In this document: positions 6,068 to 13,047 of the stretch, piece by piece
How positions within the stretch are numbered: the first letter of the stretch is position 1
How the letters are laid out: each line of letters starts with the position of its first letter
Assembly: GCA_900767585.1 (NCBI GenBank)
Contig: CAAFZP010000123.1
Coordinates: 1-13,197, forward strand
Reading direction: 5' to 3'
Source of the DNA: Lachnospiraceae bacterium
GTDB lineage: Bacteria; Bacillota; Clostridia; Lachnospirales; Lachnospiraceae
Length of the DNA: 13,197 nt
Notes under the pieces: generated by a model
Told to the model about the DNA's origin: nothing
Database searches by the model: none
What the model saw: only the letters and a program-made list of their open reading frames with translations
Position numbers and translations under genes: made by a program

Positions 6068-6804
6068 AACTGAACATTGCAATCTGTGACGATGACGAAG
6101 CAGCAATTGAATATTTAAAATCCTGTATCACACATTTTTATTTTGCGTTTGATGTGGAGGTCTCTGTCTCTACCTTTACAAGCGGAAGAGCATTCTTAAA
6201 TTCCTACACGGAGAAAGGACAATATCAGTTAATTTTCATGGATGTAGAAATGCCGGAGCTAAACGGTTTGGATACCGCAAGCATCCTACGTTCCACCATC
6301 GACCGTTATGCCTTGCTCGTGTTCGTGAGCAATTATCCGGAATACATGCAAAAAAGCTTTACCGTCCGGGCATTTTACTATCTGACGAAGCCATACACCG
6401 CAGAGGATGTTGAAGAAGTGCTGAAGAACGCAATCAATGAAATCGAACAAAGTCACACGATTTATTCCATCGTTTCTACAACAGAAGGGGAGATGACGAT
6501 CTATATTCAGGATCTTCTTTATATCGAGGTTGAAAATAGTGATGCACAGACATTACTGTTTCATCTTACGCACCACACGATCTCTGTGCGCGGAACGCTT
6601 TCATACTGGAAGGAAACGCTTGCCTCCCAGCACTTTTACAAATGTTATCGCAGTATCCTGCTGAATCTGAAGCATGTACATTATTTTGAGGATAAATTCG
6701 TTGTTTTAGACAATCAGGAGCGAATTCCTCTGAGTCGAAACGCAAGACGGGAGCTGCTTTCTATTTACATGAATCACCTCGTAGAATTAAACGAGTTAAA
6801 TTAG
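6064..6804 (+). CDS. agrA: LytTR-family response regulator, AgrA-like
   Basis: A 246-residue regulator. The receiver domain (about 1-125) has the acidic cluster D9-D11, the phospho-acceptor D60 in FMDVEMPELNG, S89 and K109 in LTKP. The C-terminal half (about 135-240) is a LytTR DNA-binding domain, seen in DLLYIEVENSD, VRGTLSYWKETL and FYKCYRSILLNL. It is expected to be phosphorylated by the kinase encoded next and to bind direct repeats near promoters. The predicted targets are the sites in 5355-5424, which would activate both its own operon and the agrD operon. The ATG at 6064 overlaps the agrB stop and follows AAAGGGGG. The order agrB-agrA-agrC differs from the staphylococcal agrBDCA, with D moved out. 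Confidence 0.92.
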   Translation: MKLNIAICDDDEAAIEYLKSCITHFYFAFDVEVSVSTFTSGRAFLNSYTEKGQYQLIFMDVEMPELNGLDTASILRSTIDRYALLVFVSNYPEYMQKSFTVRAFYYLTKPYTAEDVEEVLKNAINEIEQSHTIYSIVSTTEGEMTIYIQDLLYIEVENSDAQTLLFHLTHHTISVRGTLSYWKETLASQHFYKCYRSILLNLKHVHYFEDKFVVLDNQERIPLSRNARRELLSIYMNHLVELNELN

Positions 6805-6815
6805 GGAGGCACACT

Positions 6816-8129
6816 ATGTATTACGCGATTGAAGCACTTACCTATCTCTTTGATATGGTCATAATTATCATCTATATGAACGGCATCTTCCATAAGGAAA
6901 ATCGTCGTACCGCTTATCCGCTCTATATTGCGTGCTTCCTTATTATGGAGGTTCTTATCTATGTAAATCAGACTCTGTGCACCGGACTGCCATCCAAGCA
7001 ATTTACAATAGCCACAAGCACCGTAAGTCTGCTTACGACCTTTGCCCTGACCTTCCTATACAGGACGCGCTTGTCAAACCGCATATTTGTATCCATTTCC
7101 TTCCAGATTCTTGCTCTGCTTGGAGAAAGCTTTTTCCTGTTTCTAGTGAAAATAATAAACCCGGCAGTTATAGAGCTCCCTCTCCGCCAGCTTTCGATCC
7201 TCATGAATCTCGGTTCCAAGATCATGCTGTTCCTGTTGATTCTGGTTGTGATTTTCTTCTGGAACCGACACATAAAATATCACGATTATAAATACAACCT
7301 GTTGTTGTTCACAACACCCGTGCTTTCTCTGGTAATTACCCTTTGTATTCCTGTCCGCAGCAATTACCAGTCCAACAATGCGCACTATATGATCATTTCC
7401 TATTTAGCGATTGCCCTGTTAAATATATTGAATTATTGTCTGTTGGATAATTGTTTTAAGATGGAGCAGATCAAGGACGAAAACCTTTCTATGCGCAGAC
7501 AGATTGATTTTCAGCAGGAAAAATATTTCCAATTGGGAACCGCCTACAAGAAAACCCGCAGCATCGTCCATGACATGAAGAACCATTATTTTGCAATCTC
7601 CGAGATGCTCAAGCAACAACAGACAGAGCAGTTAGATACATATCTACACTCTGCAATCAACGACATAGAAGCGAATTATATCAGTGTCAACAGCGGCAAC
7701 CTTGTATTAGATGCCTTCATCAGCAGCTTCGAGATGCTCGCAAAGGAGAAGCAATTTGCCTTTTCCAAAAAGATTACATTGCAACCAACTCAGATTCCGG
7801 TCTCGGACTATGACCTGTGTACGATTGTCGGAAATATGCTGGATAACGCATCCGAAGCGGTCTGTAAATCCAGAAATCCGAACCGATATGTGCATTTCAA
7901 TGTATGTATCTCTGAAAATAATACGTTTGTTATACATATGCGCAACACCTGTCTGCCGGAAGACCAAATAAAAAAGTACCCGGATCACCGAATGGATCAC
8001 GGGTACGGTCTTGCAAATATAAAGATCATCACGGAAAAATATCATGGTTACATGCGGAGTCAGTATATTGAGGATTCCTTTGAAACCATGATCGTCATTC
8101 CAATTCTTAACAGAAAACGATATTTTTAA
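6816..8129 (+). CDS. agrC: AgrC-like sensor histidine kinase (HPK10 type)
   Basis: A 437-residue kinase. The first 210 residues form six or seven membrane segments, the usual peptide-pheromone sensor domain. A coiled linker (about 215-245) leads to the phospho-acceptor H252 in IVHDMKNH, the pattern of the HPK10 family. The ATP-binding domain has the N box NMLDNASEAV (340-349) and the G box HGYGLANI (395-402). GGGAGG lies 6-7 bases before the ATG, 11 bases after agrA. It should detect the mature AgrD peptide and phosphorylate the LytTR regulator. Its last 4 bases overlap the convergent yoaK-like gene, and a minus-strand terminator hairpin lies within codons 387-397. I see no terminator for the agr transcript itself on the plus strand. 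Confidence 0.92.
   Translation: MYYAIEALTYLFDMVIIIIYMNGIFHKENRRTAYPLYIACFLIMEVLIYVNQTLCTGLPSKQFTIATSTVSLLTTFALTFLYRTRLSNRIFVSISFQILALLGESFFLFLVKIINPAVIELPLRQLSILMNLGSKIMLFLLILVVIFFWNRHIKYHDYKYNLLLFTTPVLSLVITLCIPVRSNYQSNNAHYMIISYLAIALLNILNYCLLDNCFKMEQIKDENLSMRRQIDFQQEKYFQLGTAYKKTRSIVHDMKNHYFAISEMLKQQQTEQLDTYLHSAINDIEANYISVNSGNLVLDAFISSFEMLAKEKQFAFSKKITLQPTQIPVSDYDLCTIVGNMLDNASEAVCKSRNPNRYVHFNVCISENNTFVIHMRNTCLPEDQIKKYPDHRMDHGYGLANIKIITEKYHGYMRSQYIEDSFETMIVIPILNRKRYF
7970..8006 (-). terminator. Minus-strand intrinsic terminator inside agrC
   Basis: On the minus strand GTACCCG (8006-8000) and GATC pair with GATC and CGGGTAC (7982-7976), with one bulged T, around a loop of about 8 bases. The hairpin is followed by TTTTTT (7975-7970) and ATTT. 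It lies about 120 bases past the stop of the convergent yoaK-like gene, which it would terminate, while also encoding residues around the agrC G box. Confidence 0.72.
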
Positions 8130-8800
8130 CGTTCCTCCTTAATCATAAGCAGGCATCCGGCAAGCAGCAGGATACAGGATACCCAGATTGCATGCACGCC
8201 GATCTGCTTGGAGCAGATACCTCCGGCACCGGCACCAACTGCAAAGATCAGGATGATTCCATAATAATGCATCGCTTTCCGGAGTGCACCCTTCTGATGC
8301 TCCCGGATATAGACGGACAGGCTCTCAGTTCCGCTTCTTAGGTTTCCGATACACATCGTACTCGCATAGCCATAGCCATTGACCTTCCGGAACGTCTGTA
8401 CCTGCATCGCACAGGCAAACGATACGAGCATCGTCGCCGCCATGTTGAACTTCTGCGGCATAAAACCAACCCCCAGTAAAATCAATATCTCAATCAAAAC
8501 AACGATCTGCCGCCAGTGGATTTTTCTAGCATTCTTATAGGTATGCCCAATCCGTTCTGCCACAAGCACGCCAAATGCAAACGCAAGCACCGGAAACAGA
8601 TAGTGCATCGCACGCATCCATTCTCCCTGCATCAGATGCTGGCTCATCAGCACAACGTTTCCGGTCTGTGCATTCGAGAATACGCCATTTCGCACATTGT
8701 ATGTGTACGCATCCTGAAATCCCCCTGACAACGCCAGAATCGCACTTAATAAGAATGTCTCCGACGTCTGAATCTTTGCATGTCTTGATAATGTCTCCAT
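8126..8800 (-). CDS. YoaK family membrane protein (DUF1275)
   Basis: A 224-residue protein with about six hydrophobic segments. The N-terminal pattern GGFQDAYTY (26-34) followed by FSNAQTGNVV (41-50) is the hallmark of the YoaK/DUF1275 family. These are cytoplasmic membrane proteins with no well-established biochemical role, sometimes suggested to be transporters. The start at 8800 has AAGGTGG at 7 bases. Length is normal for the family. It converges with agrC and overlaps it by 4 bp; its terminator seems to lie inside agrC, so its transcript would be antisense to the agrC 3' end. The 61-base gap to the upstream minus-strand gene shows no clear terminator, so it could be co-transcribed with the SCP2-like gene. 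Confidence 0.85.
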   Translation of the reverse strand: METLSRHAKIQTSETFLLSAILALSGGFQDAYTYNVRNGVFSNAQTGNVVLMSQHLMQGEWMRAMHYLFPVLAFAFGVLVAERIGHTYKNARKIHWRQIVVLIEILILLGVGFMPQKFNMAATMLVSFACAMQVQTFRKVNGYGYASTMCIGNLRSGTESLSVYIREHQKGALRKAMHYYGIILIFAVGAGAGGICSKQIGVHAIWVSCILLLAGCLLMIKEER

Positions 8801-8861
8801 CGTTCTGCCACCTTTATGTATCTATCATGTATATCAAAATGCTTTTTCGAATCTTTTTTCG

Positions 8862-9206
8862 TTATTTCTTCACTTTGGAAGCCTTCTTCGGTGCAAGCTC
8901 CTTCAGCAAAAGTCCCTTGCCGAGATTACCCTGTGCCTTGATCTTTCCTGTCAGATAAGCCGCCTCAATACCGGTCTTGCCCTCTGCAATCTTGATCAAT
9001 GTTTTTGCATCGGTTGTAACAATCAGATCTCTGTCATAATACTCATATGGTTCAATCTTCACTTTACCATCTGCAATCTCGAGATAGAAGATGCCTTCTG
9101 CCTCACCTGTAATATTGAACTGAATCGCAACATGCTCATGCACATTACTTGCGTCAGCTCCTTCAAACGAATCCTTTGCTTTCTTTACCAATTCTTCGTA
9201 TGTCAT
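8862..9206 (-). CDS. Small SCP2-like sterol/lipid carrier domain protein
   Basis: A 114-residue single-domain protein starting MTYEELVKKAKDSFEGAD. Features of the SCP2 fold are an early helix, the strand region HVAIQFNITGEAEGIFYLEI, a DRDLIVTTDAKTLIKIAEGK segment (about 65-84), and the closing IKAQGNLGKGLLLKEL before a Lys-rich tail. SCP2 domains bind lipids or acyl chains in a hydrophobic pocket; the ligand in bacteria is usually unknown, and there is no signal peptide, so it is cytoplasmic. The start at 9206 has AAGGAG 8 bases upstream; the longer open frame to 9326 adds residues without homology and begins right at the predicted transcription start. It is expressed from its own promoter at 9332-9360. 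The role is not deducible from the neighbours. Confidence 0.8.
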   Translation of the reverse strand: MTYEELVKKAKDSFEGADASNVHEHVAIQFNITGEAEGIFYLEIADGKVKIEPYEYYDRDLIVTTDAKTLIKIAEGKTGIEAAYLTGKIKAQGNLGKGLLLKELAPKKASKVKK

Positions 9207-9331
9207 AATCGTTCTCCTTTTCTTCTGCCTTTTTTGACCGATGCCTGTGCTATATCTGTTTCTTTGAGAAATGCATTTTGCATCATCCTGCTCTATGCAG
9301 ACGCTCCCATGCATCCGGTCTGACACCTGCT

Positions 9332-9360
9332 ATTGTAGCATTTTATACCCGACATGTAAA
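9332..9360 (-). promoter_or_regulatory. Sigma-A type promoter of the SCP2-like gene
   Basis: On the minus strand TTTACA (9360-9355) and TACAAT (9337-9332) are separated by exactly 17 bp, close to the housekeeping consensus. It begins one base after the stop codon of the DUF4317 gene and gives a leader of about 120 bases, in which I see no clear structure. Confidence 0.65.
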
Positions 9361-10506
9361 TCAGATATTCAGATCAATCGGTCCATCAAATTTATTGATC
9401 TTCACACCATTTACAAGTAAGTCATCACTGATTTCAATCACGATGCAGTTCTTGCCATCGATCTTGCGTACTTCAATCGCATCGGTATGTTCAACCGGAA
9501 GGGAAACCTCTGTCTTGCCCGACTTGATCTTCAGCTTATTGCTTCCTTCGAACACATTGCTTAAGAGTACCTTTCCGTTCTCTTCGGTTGCCTCATCGAA
9601 GGTCTTCGTGAACGCCTGAATCTCCTCTTCCTCAAATCCGCTTTCCTCTAAGATACGCGTCGTTTCTTTCTTATCAACCACGACTTCCTCCTGGCTATCC
9701 TTTAACTCCATCTCATGCTCCCGCATGTTCGAGTAGATTGCCTTCGCCTTATCAAATGTCATCTCCTCCACGGCTTCAATGGCATTGATAAACATCTCGT
9801 TCTGCTTGCCCGCGGTCGCCGGAATCTCACAGCCAAACACATCCATAAGCAGGCTGTCATTTAGCTCAGATGGTTTCTTCGTATAGTAAAGTGCTGCGTG
9901 TACATCACTCATCCGCTCGTTGAATGCCGGGAATAAAAATCCATTCATCGGCATCTCGACCATCATATTCCGCATCGCATTCTCCAGACTGTTATCGACC
10001 GGGTTGTACATCAGACCCGCCTTCGATGGTTTGAGTGGACAAAGTAATGTCAGGTTGAACTTGTACACGACATCGGATGCATCCTCCATCTCGATTCCGT
10101 CCGCGGTCTTTCCCGGTACATCGTAGACACCATACACCAGCATAATATAATAATTATCCACATATGCATACGAATCGCGGATCTTCTCAAAATATGCCTG
10201 CAGCACCTGTGGCTCTTTCAGCTCGCTGTTTAACACCTGCATGAGTGTATCACGGTTTGGCACTGTGATTCCATTCTCTGTGCGGAATGCAAGATTCAGC
10301 AGATTCTTACCGATCCGCCCGGACAAGCCCTTCTTAATCAGGTCAAAATATTTGTGCTGTTCTTCCTCCTGCAGAACAAGGAATTTGCCTTGCTCTAGAA
10401 TATGCATCTCTTTATTCGCATCGACATAGCATCCAGCAAGCCCGTGAATGCAGCAGTCGTTCTTCGTCATAATCTTCTTGATCTCAGTTACGTCACTCTG
10501 TATCAT
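9361..10506 (-). CDS. DUF4317 family protein
   Basis: A 381-residue soluble protein. The N-terminus has the family pattern: EIKKIMTKNDCCIHGLAGCY, then KYFDLIKKGLSGRIGKNLLN (about 53-72) and LRE/LKEPQVLQAYFEKI. I recognise this as DUF4317, common in Lachnospiraceae and related Firmicutes; it has no known function. No signal peptide or membrane segment is visible. The acidic C-terminal third contains a DKKETTRILEESGFEEEEIQ segment, a likely helical region, and ends in short beta strands. The start at 10506 has GGAG at 7 bases. It is preceded by a terminator at 10577-10620, so it is transcribed separately from the FAD dehydrogenase upstream, though I could not identify a convincing promoter in 10507-10576. 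Confidence 0.85.
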   Translation of the reverse strand: MIQSDVTEIKKIMTKNDCCIHGLAGCYVDANKEMHILEQGKFLVLQEEEQHKYFDLIKKGLSGRIGKNLLNLAFRTENGITVPNRDTLMQVLNSELKEPQVLQAYFEKIRDSYAYVDNYYIMLVYGVYDVPGKTADGIEMEDASDVVYKFNLTLLCPLKPSKAGLMYNPVDNSLENAMRNMMVEMPMNGFLFPAFNERMSDVHAALYYTKKPSELNDSLLMDVFGCEIPATAGKQNEMFINAIEAVEEMTFDKAKAIYSNMREHEMELKDSQEEVVVDKKETTRILEESGFEEEEIQAFTKTFDEATEENGKVLLSNVFEGSNKLKIKSGKTEVSLPVEHTDAIEVRKIDGKNCIVIEISDDLLVNGVKINKFDGPIDLNI

Positions 10507-10576
10507 GTTCTATCTCCTAACTCTGATTTGTTCTTCATCCAAACTAAACCACAATGGGCTGTTTTCACCACGTACC

Positions 10577-10620
10577 AAAAGAAAAGACACTGCCAAATCA
10601 CGAGCAGTGCCTTTTTCTTT
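10577..10620. terminator. Bidirectional intrinsic terminator after the FAD dehydrogenase gene
   Basis: AAGACACTGC (10584-10593) pairs with GCAGTGCCTT (10604-10613) with one mismatch around a 10-base loop. On the plus strand it is followed by TTTTTCTTT and on the minus strand by TCTTTTCTTTT, so it can end transcription in both directions. It lies about 85 bases past the stop of the minus-strand dehydrogenase gene, which is the probable user. Confidence 0.8.
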
Positions 10621-10696
10621 CGCAACTTTACACTGATTCTACTTTAACTTAATAATGATAGCATAAAATCACCGGCATTTATACCCTATATTTACT

Positions 10697-12073
10697 TTAA
10701 TTTATAAAATCCGTTATATTTCGAGCCACGTAGACACCGCTGGCAGATGCATGTGACAGCGAATGCGTGATTCCACTGCCATCTCCGATAATATATAGTC
10801 CCTTATGACGTGTCTCCAGTTTTTCATCCACATCAACTTCCATATTGTAGAATTTGACTTCCACTCCATAGAGCAGTGTGTCCTCGTTTGCTGTGCCAGG
10901 TGCAATCTTGTCAAGCGCATAGAGCATCTCGATAATGCCATCTAAGATACGCTTTGGAAGCACCAGACTCAGGTCTCCCGGTGTTGCACTGAGCGTCGGT
11001 GTGATAAACGCCTCATCAATCCGGCTCTGTGTCGAGCGCCTGCCTCGGATCAGGTCGCCGAACCGTTGTACGATAACACCGCCACCAAGCATGTTACTAA
11101 GTCTGGCAATACTCTCACCATACCCATTTGAATCCTTGAATGGCTCTGAAAAATGCTTTGCCACAAGCAATGCAAAATTTGTATTCTCCGTCTGCTTCTT
11201 CGGATCTTCATAGCTGTGACCATTTACAGTGATGATGCCATTTGTATTCTCATTTACAACAGCCCCCTTCGGATTCATACAGAAGGTACGCACGCGGTCG
11301 CCGTATTTCTCAGTCCGGTACACAATCTTGCTCTCGTAAAGCTCATCGGTCAGATGCGCAAATACAACTGCCGGAAGCTCCACGCGCACACCAATATCCA
11401 CACGATTTGATTTCGTTGGAATCTCCAGATCGTCGCAGATCTTCTCCATCCATTTGCTTCCGCTTCGTCCAACCGATATGATGCAATTCTCACATGTATA
11501 GGATGCATCCTTGCAGACAACCGTGTAGCCGCCCGCCTCTTCTGCGACAACCGAATTCACCGGTGTATCGAAGAAAAACTCCACCTTATCCTTCAGATAC
11601 GCATACAGATTTCCAAGCACGACATAGTTGATATCCGTCCCCAGATGCCGTACAGATGCATCGAGCAGATGCAGATCATTCTGGATACATACTGTCTTGA
11701 ACCGTGTACCCGCCGTCGAATAGAGCTTCGTGCCCTCGCCACCATAACGCATGTTGATTTCATCGACATACTGCATCAGTTCGAGCGATTGTTTCTTGCC
11801 AATATACTCATAAAGCGTACCGCCAAAATCATTTGTGATATTATATTTTCCATCCGAAAATGCGCCTGCACCACCAAATCCGCTCATAATTGAGCAGCTC
11901 TTACAGCCGATACAGTTTTTCACCTTATCTCCATCAATCGGGCAATGCCGTTTGTCCAGTGCATGTCCTGCTTCAAACACAGCAATCTTTAAATCCGAAT
12001 TTTTTTGTACTAATTCATATGCGGAGAAAATACCGCCCGGTCCTGCACCGATTACAATCACATCATACTTCAT
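10697..12073 (-). CDS. FAD-dependent dehydrogenase, COG2509-like
   Basis: A 458-residue flavoprotein. The Rossmann motif GAGPGG (9-14) with a downstream VFEAG (32-36) binds the FAD adenosine part, and the C-terminal GLYIIGDGSG motif completes the site. A cysteine group, C44, C54, C57 and C60 (C-x9-C-x2-C-x2-C), followed by GFGGAGAFSDGK, is the feature I associate with the uncharacterised FAD-dependent dehydrogenases of COG2509; the cysteines could bind a metal or Fe-S centre, which is inference. The reaction is unknown. The ATG at 12073 has GGGAGG at 6 bases. Upstream lie a strong promoter, a purine riboswitch and a terminator, so expression follows the level of a purine, most likely guanine or hypoxanthine. 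This ties the enzyme to purine metabolism or salvage, though the sequence does not say how. Confidence 0.87.
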   Translation of the reverse strand: MKYDVIVIGAGPGGIFSAYELVQKNSDLKIAVFEAGHALDKRHCPIDGDKVKNCIGCKSCSIMSGFGGAGAFSDGKYNITNDFGGTLYEYIGKKQSLELMQYVDEINMRYGGEGTKLYSTAGTRFKTVCIQNDLHLLDASVRHLGTDINYVVLGNLYAYLKDKVEFFFDTPVNSVVAEEAGGYTVVCKDASYTCENCIISVGRSGSKWMEKICDDLEIPTKSNRVDIGVRVELPAVVFAHLTDELYESKIVYRTEKYGDRVRTFCMNPKGAVVNENTNGIITVNGHSYEDPKKQTENTNFALLVAKHFSEPFKDSNGYGESIARLSNMLGGGVIVQRFGDLIRGRRSTQSRIDEAFITPTLSATPGDLSLVLPKRILDGIIEMLYALDKIAPGTANEDTLLYGVEVKFYNMEVDVDEKLETRHKGLYIIGDGSGITHSLSHASASGVYVARNITDFIN

Positions 12074-12097
12074 AAATAACCTCCCAAATCAAAACAT

Positions 12098-12131
12098 AAA
12101 AAAAGACCACGAAACAATTGTTTTCGTAGTC
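12098..12131 (-). terminator. Expression-platform terminator of the purine riboswitch
   Basis: On the minus strand GACTACGAAA (12131-12122) pairs with TTTCGTGGTC (12114-12105) in a 10-bp stem with one G-U pair and a 7-base loop, followed by seven T (12104-12098). It ends 24 bases before the start codon of the dehydrogenase gene. Its 5' half contains the last joining segment and P1 3' strand of the aptamer, so the two structures exclude each other. Confidence 0.82.
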
Positions 12132-12183
12132 AACTCTTTACGGTAGCTGGTAGAAACGTTCAACCATATTATGAACATATACG
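12125..12183 (-). promoter_or_regulatory. Purine riboswitch aptamer, guanine-type
   Basis: Reading the minus strand: P1 CGTA (12183-12180) with TACG (12128-12125); P2 GTTCA (12176-12172) with TGAAC (12162-12158), enclosing loop TAATATGGT; the conserved junction GTTTCTACC (12157-12149); P3 CAGCT with AGTTG enclosing ACCGTAAAG; then ACTA. These are the invariant elements of the purine riboswitch. The specificity base, equivalent to position 74, is C (12129 in GACTA), which selects guanine or hypoxanthine; adenine sensors have GATTA. P1 is only 4 bp, unusually short. A 2'-deoxyguanosine or other variant ligand cannot be excluded by eye. Confidence 0.9.
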
Positions 12184-12208
12184 CCTATTTGATTCATAGA
12201 TTTAATTT

Positions 12209-12237
12209 ATTCTATCATAATAAATAGGAATATACAA
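12209..12237 (-). promoter_or_regulatory. Sigma-A type promoter of the riboswitch-controlled dehydrogenase
   Basis: TTGTAT (12237-12232) and TAGAAT (12214-12209) on the minus strand have a 17-bp spacer. The transcript would start near 12202, about 20 bases before the riboswitch aptamer, which fits the leader arrangement. Confidence 0.72.
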
Positions 12238-12286
12238 TCGTTTTTTCTCTTAACGACCTCAAAAAACATACAAAGGTGAGAGAATT

Positions 12287-12392
12287 ATATGATATAATGA
12301 AGCACGCTGATGCGTGCGCAGGTCATCACGCTGACGCGTGGTGACATATGATATAATAGGTAGTGCGCTGACGCGTGGTGGCAAGATATAAT
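12287..12392. repeat. Array of GC-rich hairpins alternating with GATATAAT
   Basis: ATATGATATAAT occurs at 12287-12298 and 12346-12357, and GATATAAT again at 12385-12392. Between them are three related hairpins with TGAT or TGAC loops: CACGC/GCGTG at 12303-12316, a 10-bp stem at 12322-12345 (GTCATCACGC with GCGTGGTGAC), and a weaker copy at 12364-12377. The TATAAT words have no -35 at a proper distance. It sits between the divergent dehydrogenase and DUF1902-like genes, and is the only recognisable content of 12240-12400. It looks like a small dispersed intergenic repeat element; its function is unknown. Confidence 0.6.
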
Positions 12393-12508
12393 ATCCTTGC
12401 CAGAAAAGATTTCTCTATGAGAGAGATAAAGAGATGAGCCCTTCATGGATCTTCCTCTATCTTGGAATGTTAGAGAAAGGGACGAATAGTATGTTAGGAG
12501 ATGTTTTT

Positions 12509-12715
12509 ATGTCGATTGATATTAAATGGGATGAAAATGCTAATGTATGGATTGCAATTAATGATGAGTTAGGGATAACATTAGAAGATGCTTCTTATGA
12601 TAAGTTGATTGATAGGCTAAAAATTGCAATTCCAGAAATGTGCAAACTTAATAATATAAATGTTTCATATTTTTATATTAAAACCGCTACTCGTATGATT
12701 ACGTGTACATTGTAG
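12509..12715 (+). CDS. Small DUF1902-like protein (HicB-like fold)
   Basis: A 68-residue protein starting MSIDIKWDENANVWIAINDE, followed by LGITLEDASYDKLIDRLKIAIPEMCKL. The strand-strand-helix pattern with W-D-E, V-W-I-A and an L-E-x-x-S-x-x-x-L-I-x-R helix matches DUF1902, related in fold to HicB antitoxins. The start at 12509 has AGGAG at 8 bases; the longer frame from 12434 adds residues without a site or family match. There is no HicA-type toxin on either side, so a toxin-antitoxin role is not supported. The C-terminal tail after residue 48 looks unlike the family as I remember it and could be altered. Its A+T-rich codon use differs from the genes to the left, a possible sign of transfer. 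Confidence 0.6.
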   Translation: MSIDIKWDENANVWIAINDELGITLEDASYDKLIDRLKIAIPEMCKLNNINVSYFYIKTATRMITCTL

Positions 12716-12785
12716 AAATGTCTAAAAGAATATGGGGGGGAGGTTGACTTCAATCAAAACCACAGAGCTACATAGAAATAAACAA

Positions 12786-12812
12786 CGGGGCAGGCTAATT
12801 TAGCCTGCCCCG
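12786..12812. terminator. Strong hairpin downstream of the DUF1902-like gene
   Basis: CGGGGCAGGCTA (12786-12797) pairs perfectly with 12801-12812 around a 3-base loop. The plus side has only ACTTTATAAAA after it, and the minus side reads TTGTTTATTTC. It lies 70 bases past the DUF1902-like stop and probably ends that transcript. A role as a mobile-element end is possible. Confidence 0.6.
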
Positions 12813-12824
12813 CCGAACTTTATA

Positions 12825-13031
12825 AAAAAAGATGAAGCTAAGGCCGACAACAAGAAAACAGAGACAACTCAGCAGACAACAACTCAGCAAAATACAGAAC
12901 ATCAGCATGTATGGGTTGATCATAAGAAAACTGTACACCATAAAACGATAAATATGAAGATAGAACTATTCTGTTTGCCATTCTGTCAAGTGGTTTTGAG
13001 ATATTTTTTGAAAAATCTCCAAAGCGCATAG
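12825..13031 (+). pseudogene. Decayed C-terminal fragment of a surface or lipoprotein gene
   Basis: An open frame without a start codon or ribosome binding site (preceded by a stop at 12801-12803) encodes KDEAKADNKKTETTQQ and then NTEHQHVWVDHKKTVHH. A Thr/Gln/Lys-rich linker followed by an H-x-H-x-W module and KTVHH is typical of the tails of Lachnospiraceae surface proteins and lipoproteins. After about 12945 the frame changes character (KTINMKIELFCL and onward) and stops at 13029-13031, so homology seems to end abruptly there. I read this as a remnant cut by an insertion or rearrangement. The evidence is compositional and from memory, not alignment. Confidence 0.4.
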
Positions 13032-13047
13032 CTGTGCGTAAAGTCAA

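Noticed and set aside
9207..9326. N-terminal extension of the SCP2-like protein
   Set aside because: The ATG at 9326 would coincide with the predicted transcription start, while AAGGAG sits correctly before 9206 and the SCP2 domain begins there.
12287..12392. CRISPR-like repeat array or tandem promoters at the TATAAT words
   Set aside because: Spacing is irregular, there are only two or three short copies and no cas genes, and no -35 hexamer lies at a usable distance from any TATAAT.
12434..12715. Toxin-antitoxin pair around the DUF1902-like gene
   Set aside because: No HicA-like or other small toxin frame with a ribosome binding site is adjacent, and the 12434 start lacks a ribosome binding site.
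12838..13047. Minus-strand 69-codon frame opposite the surface-protein remnant
   Set aside because: It has no ribosome binding site and no family resemblance; the plus frame has the recognisable composition.
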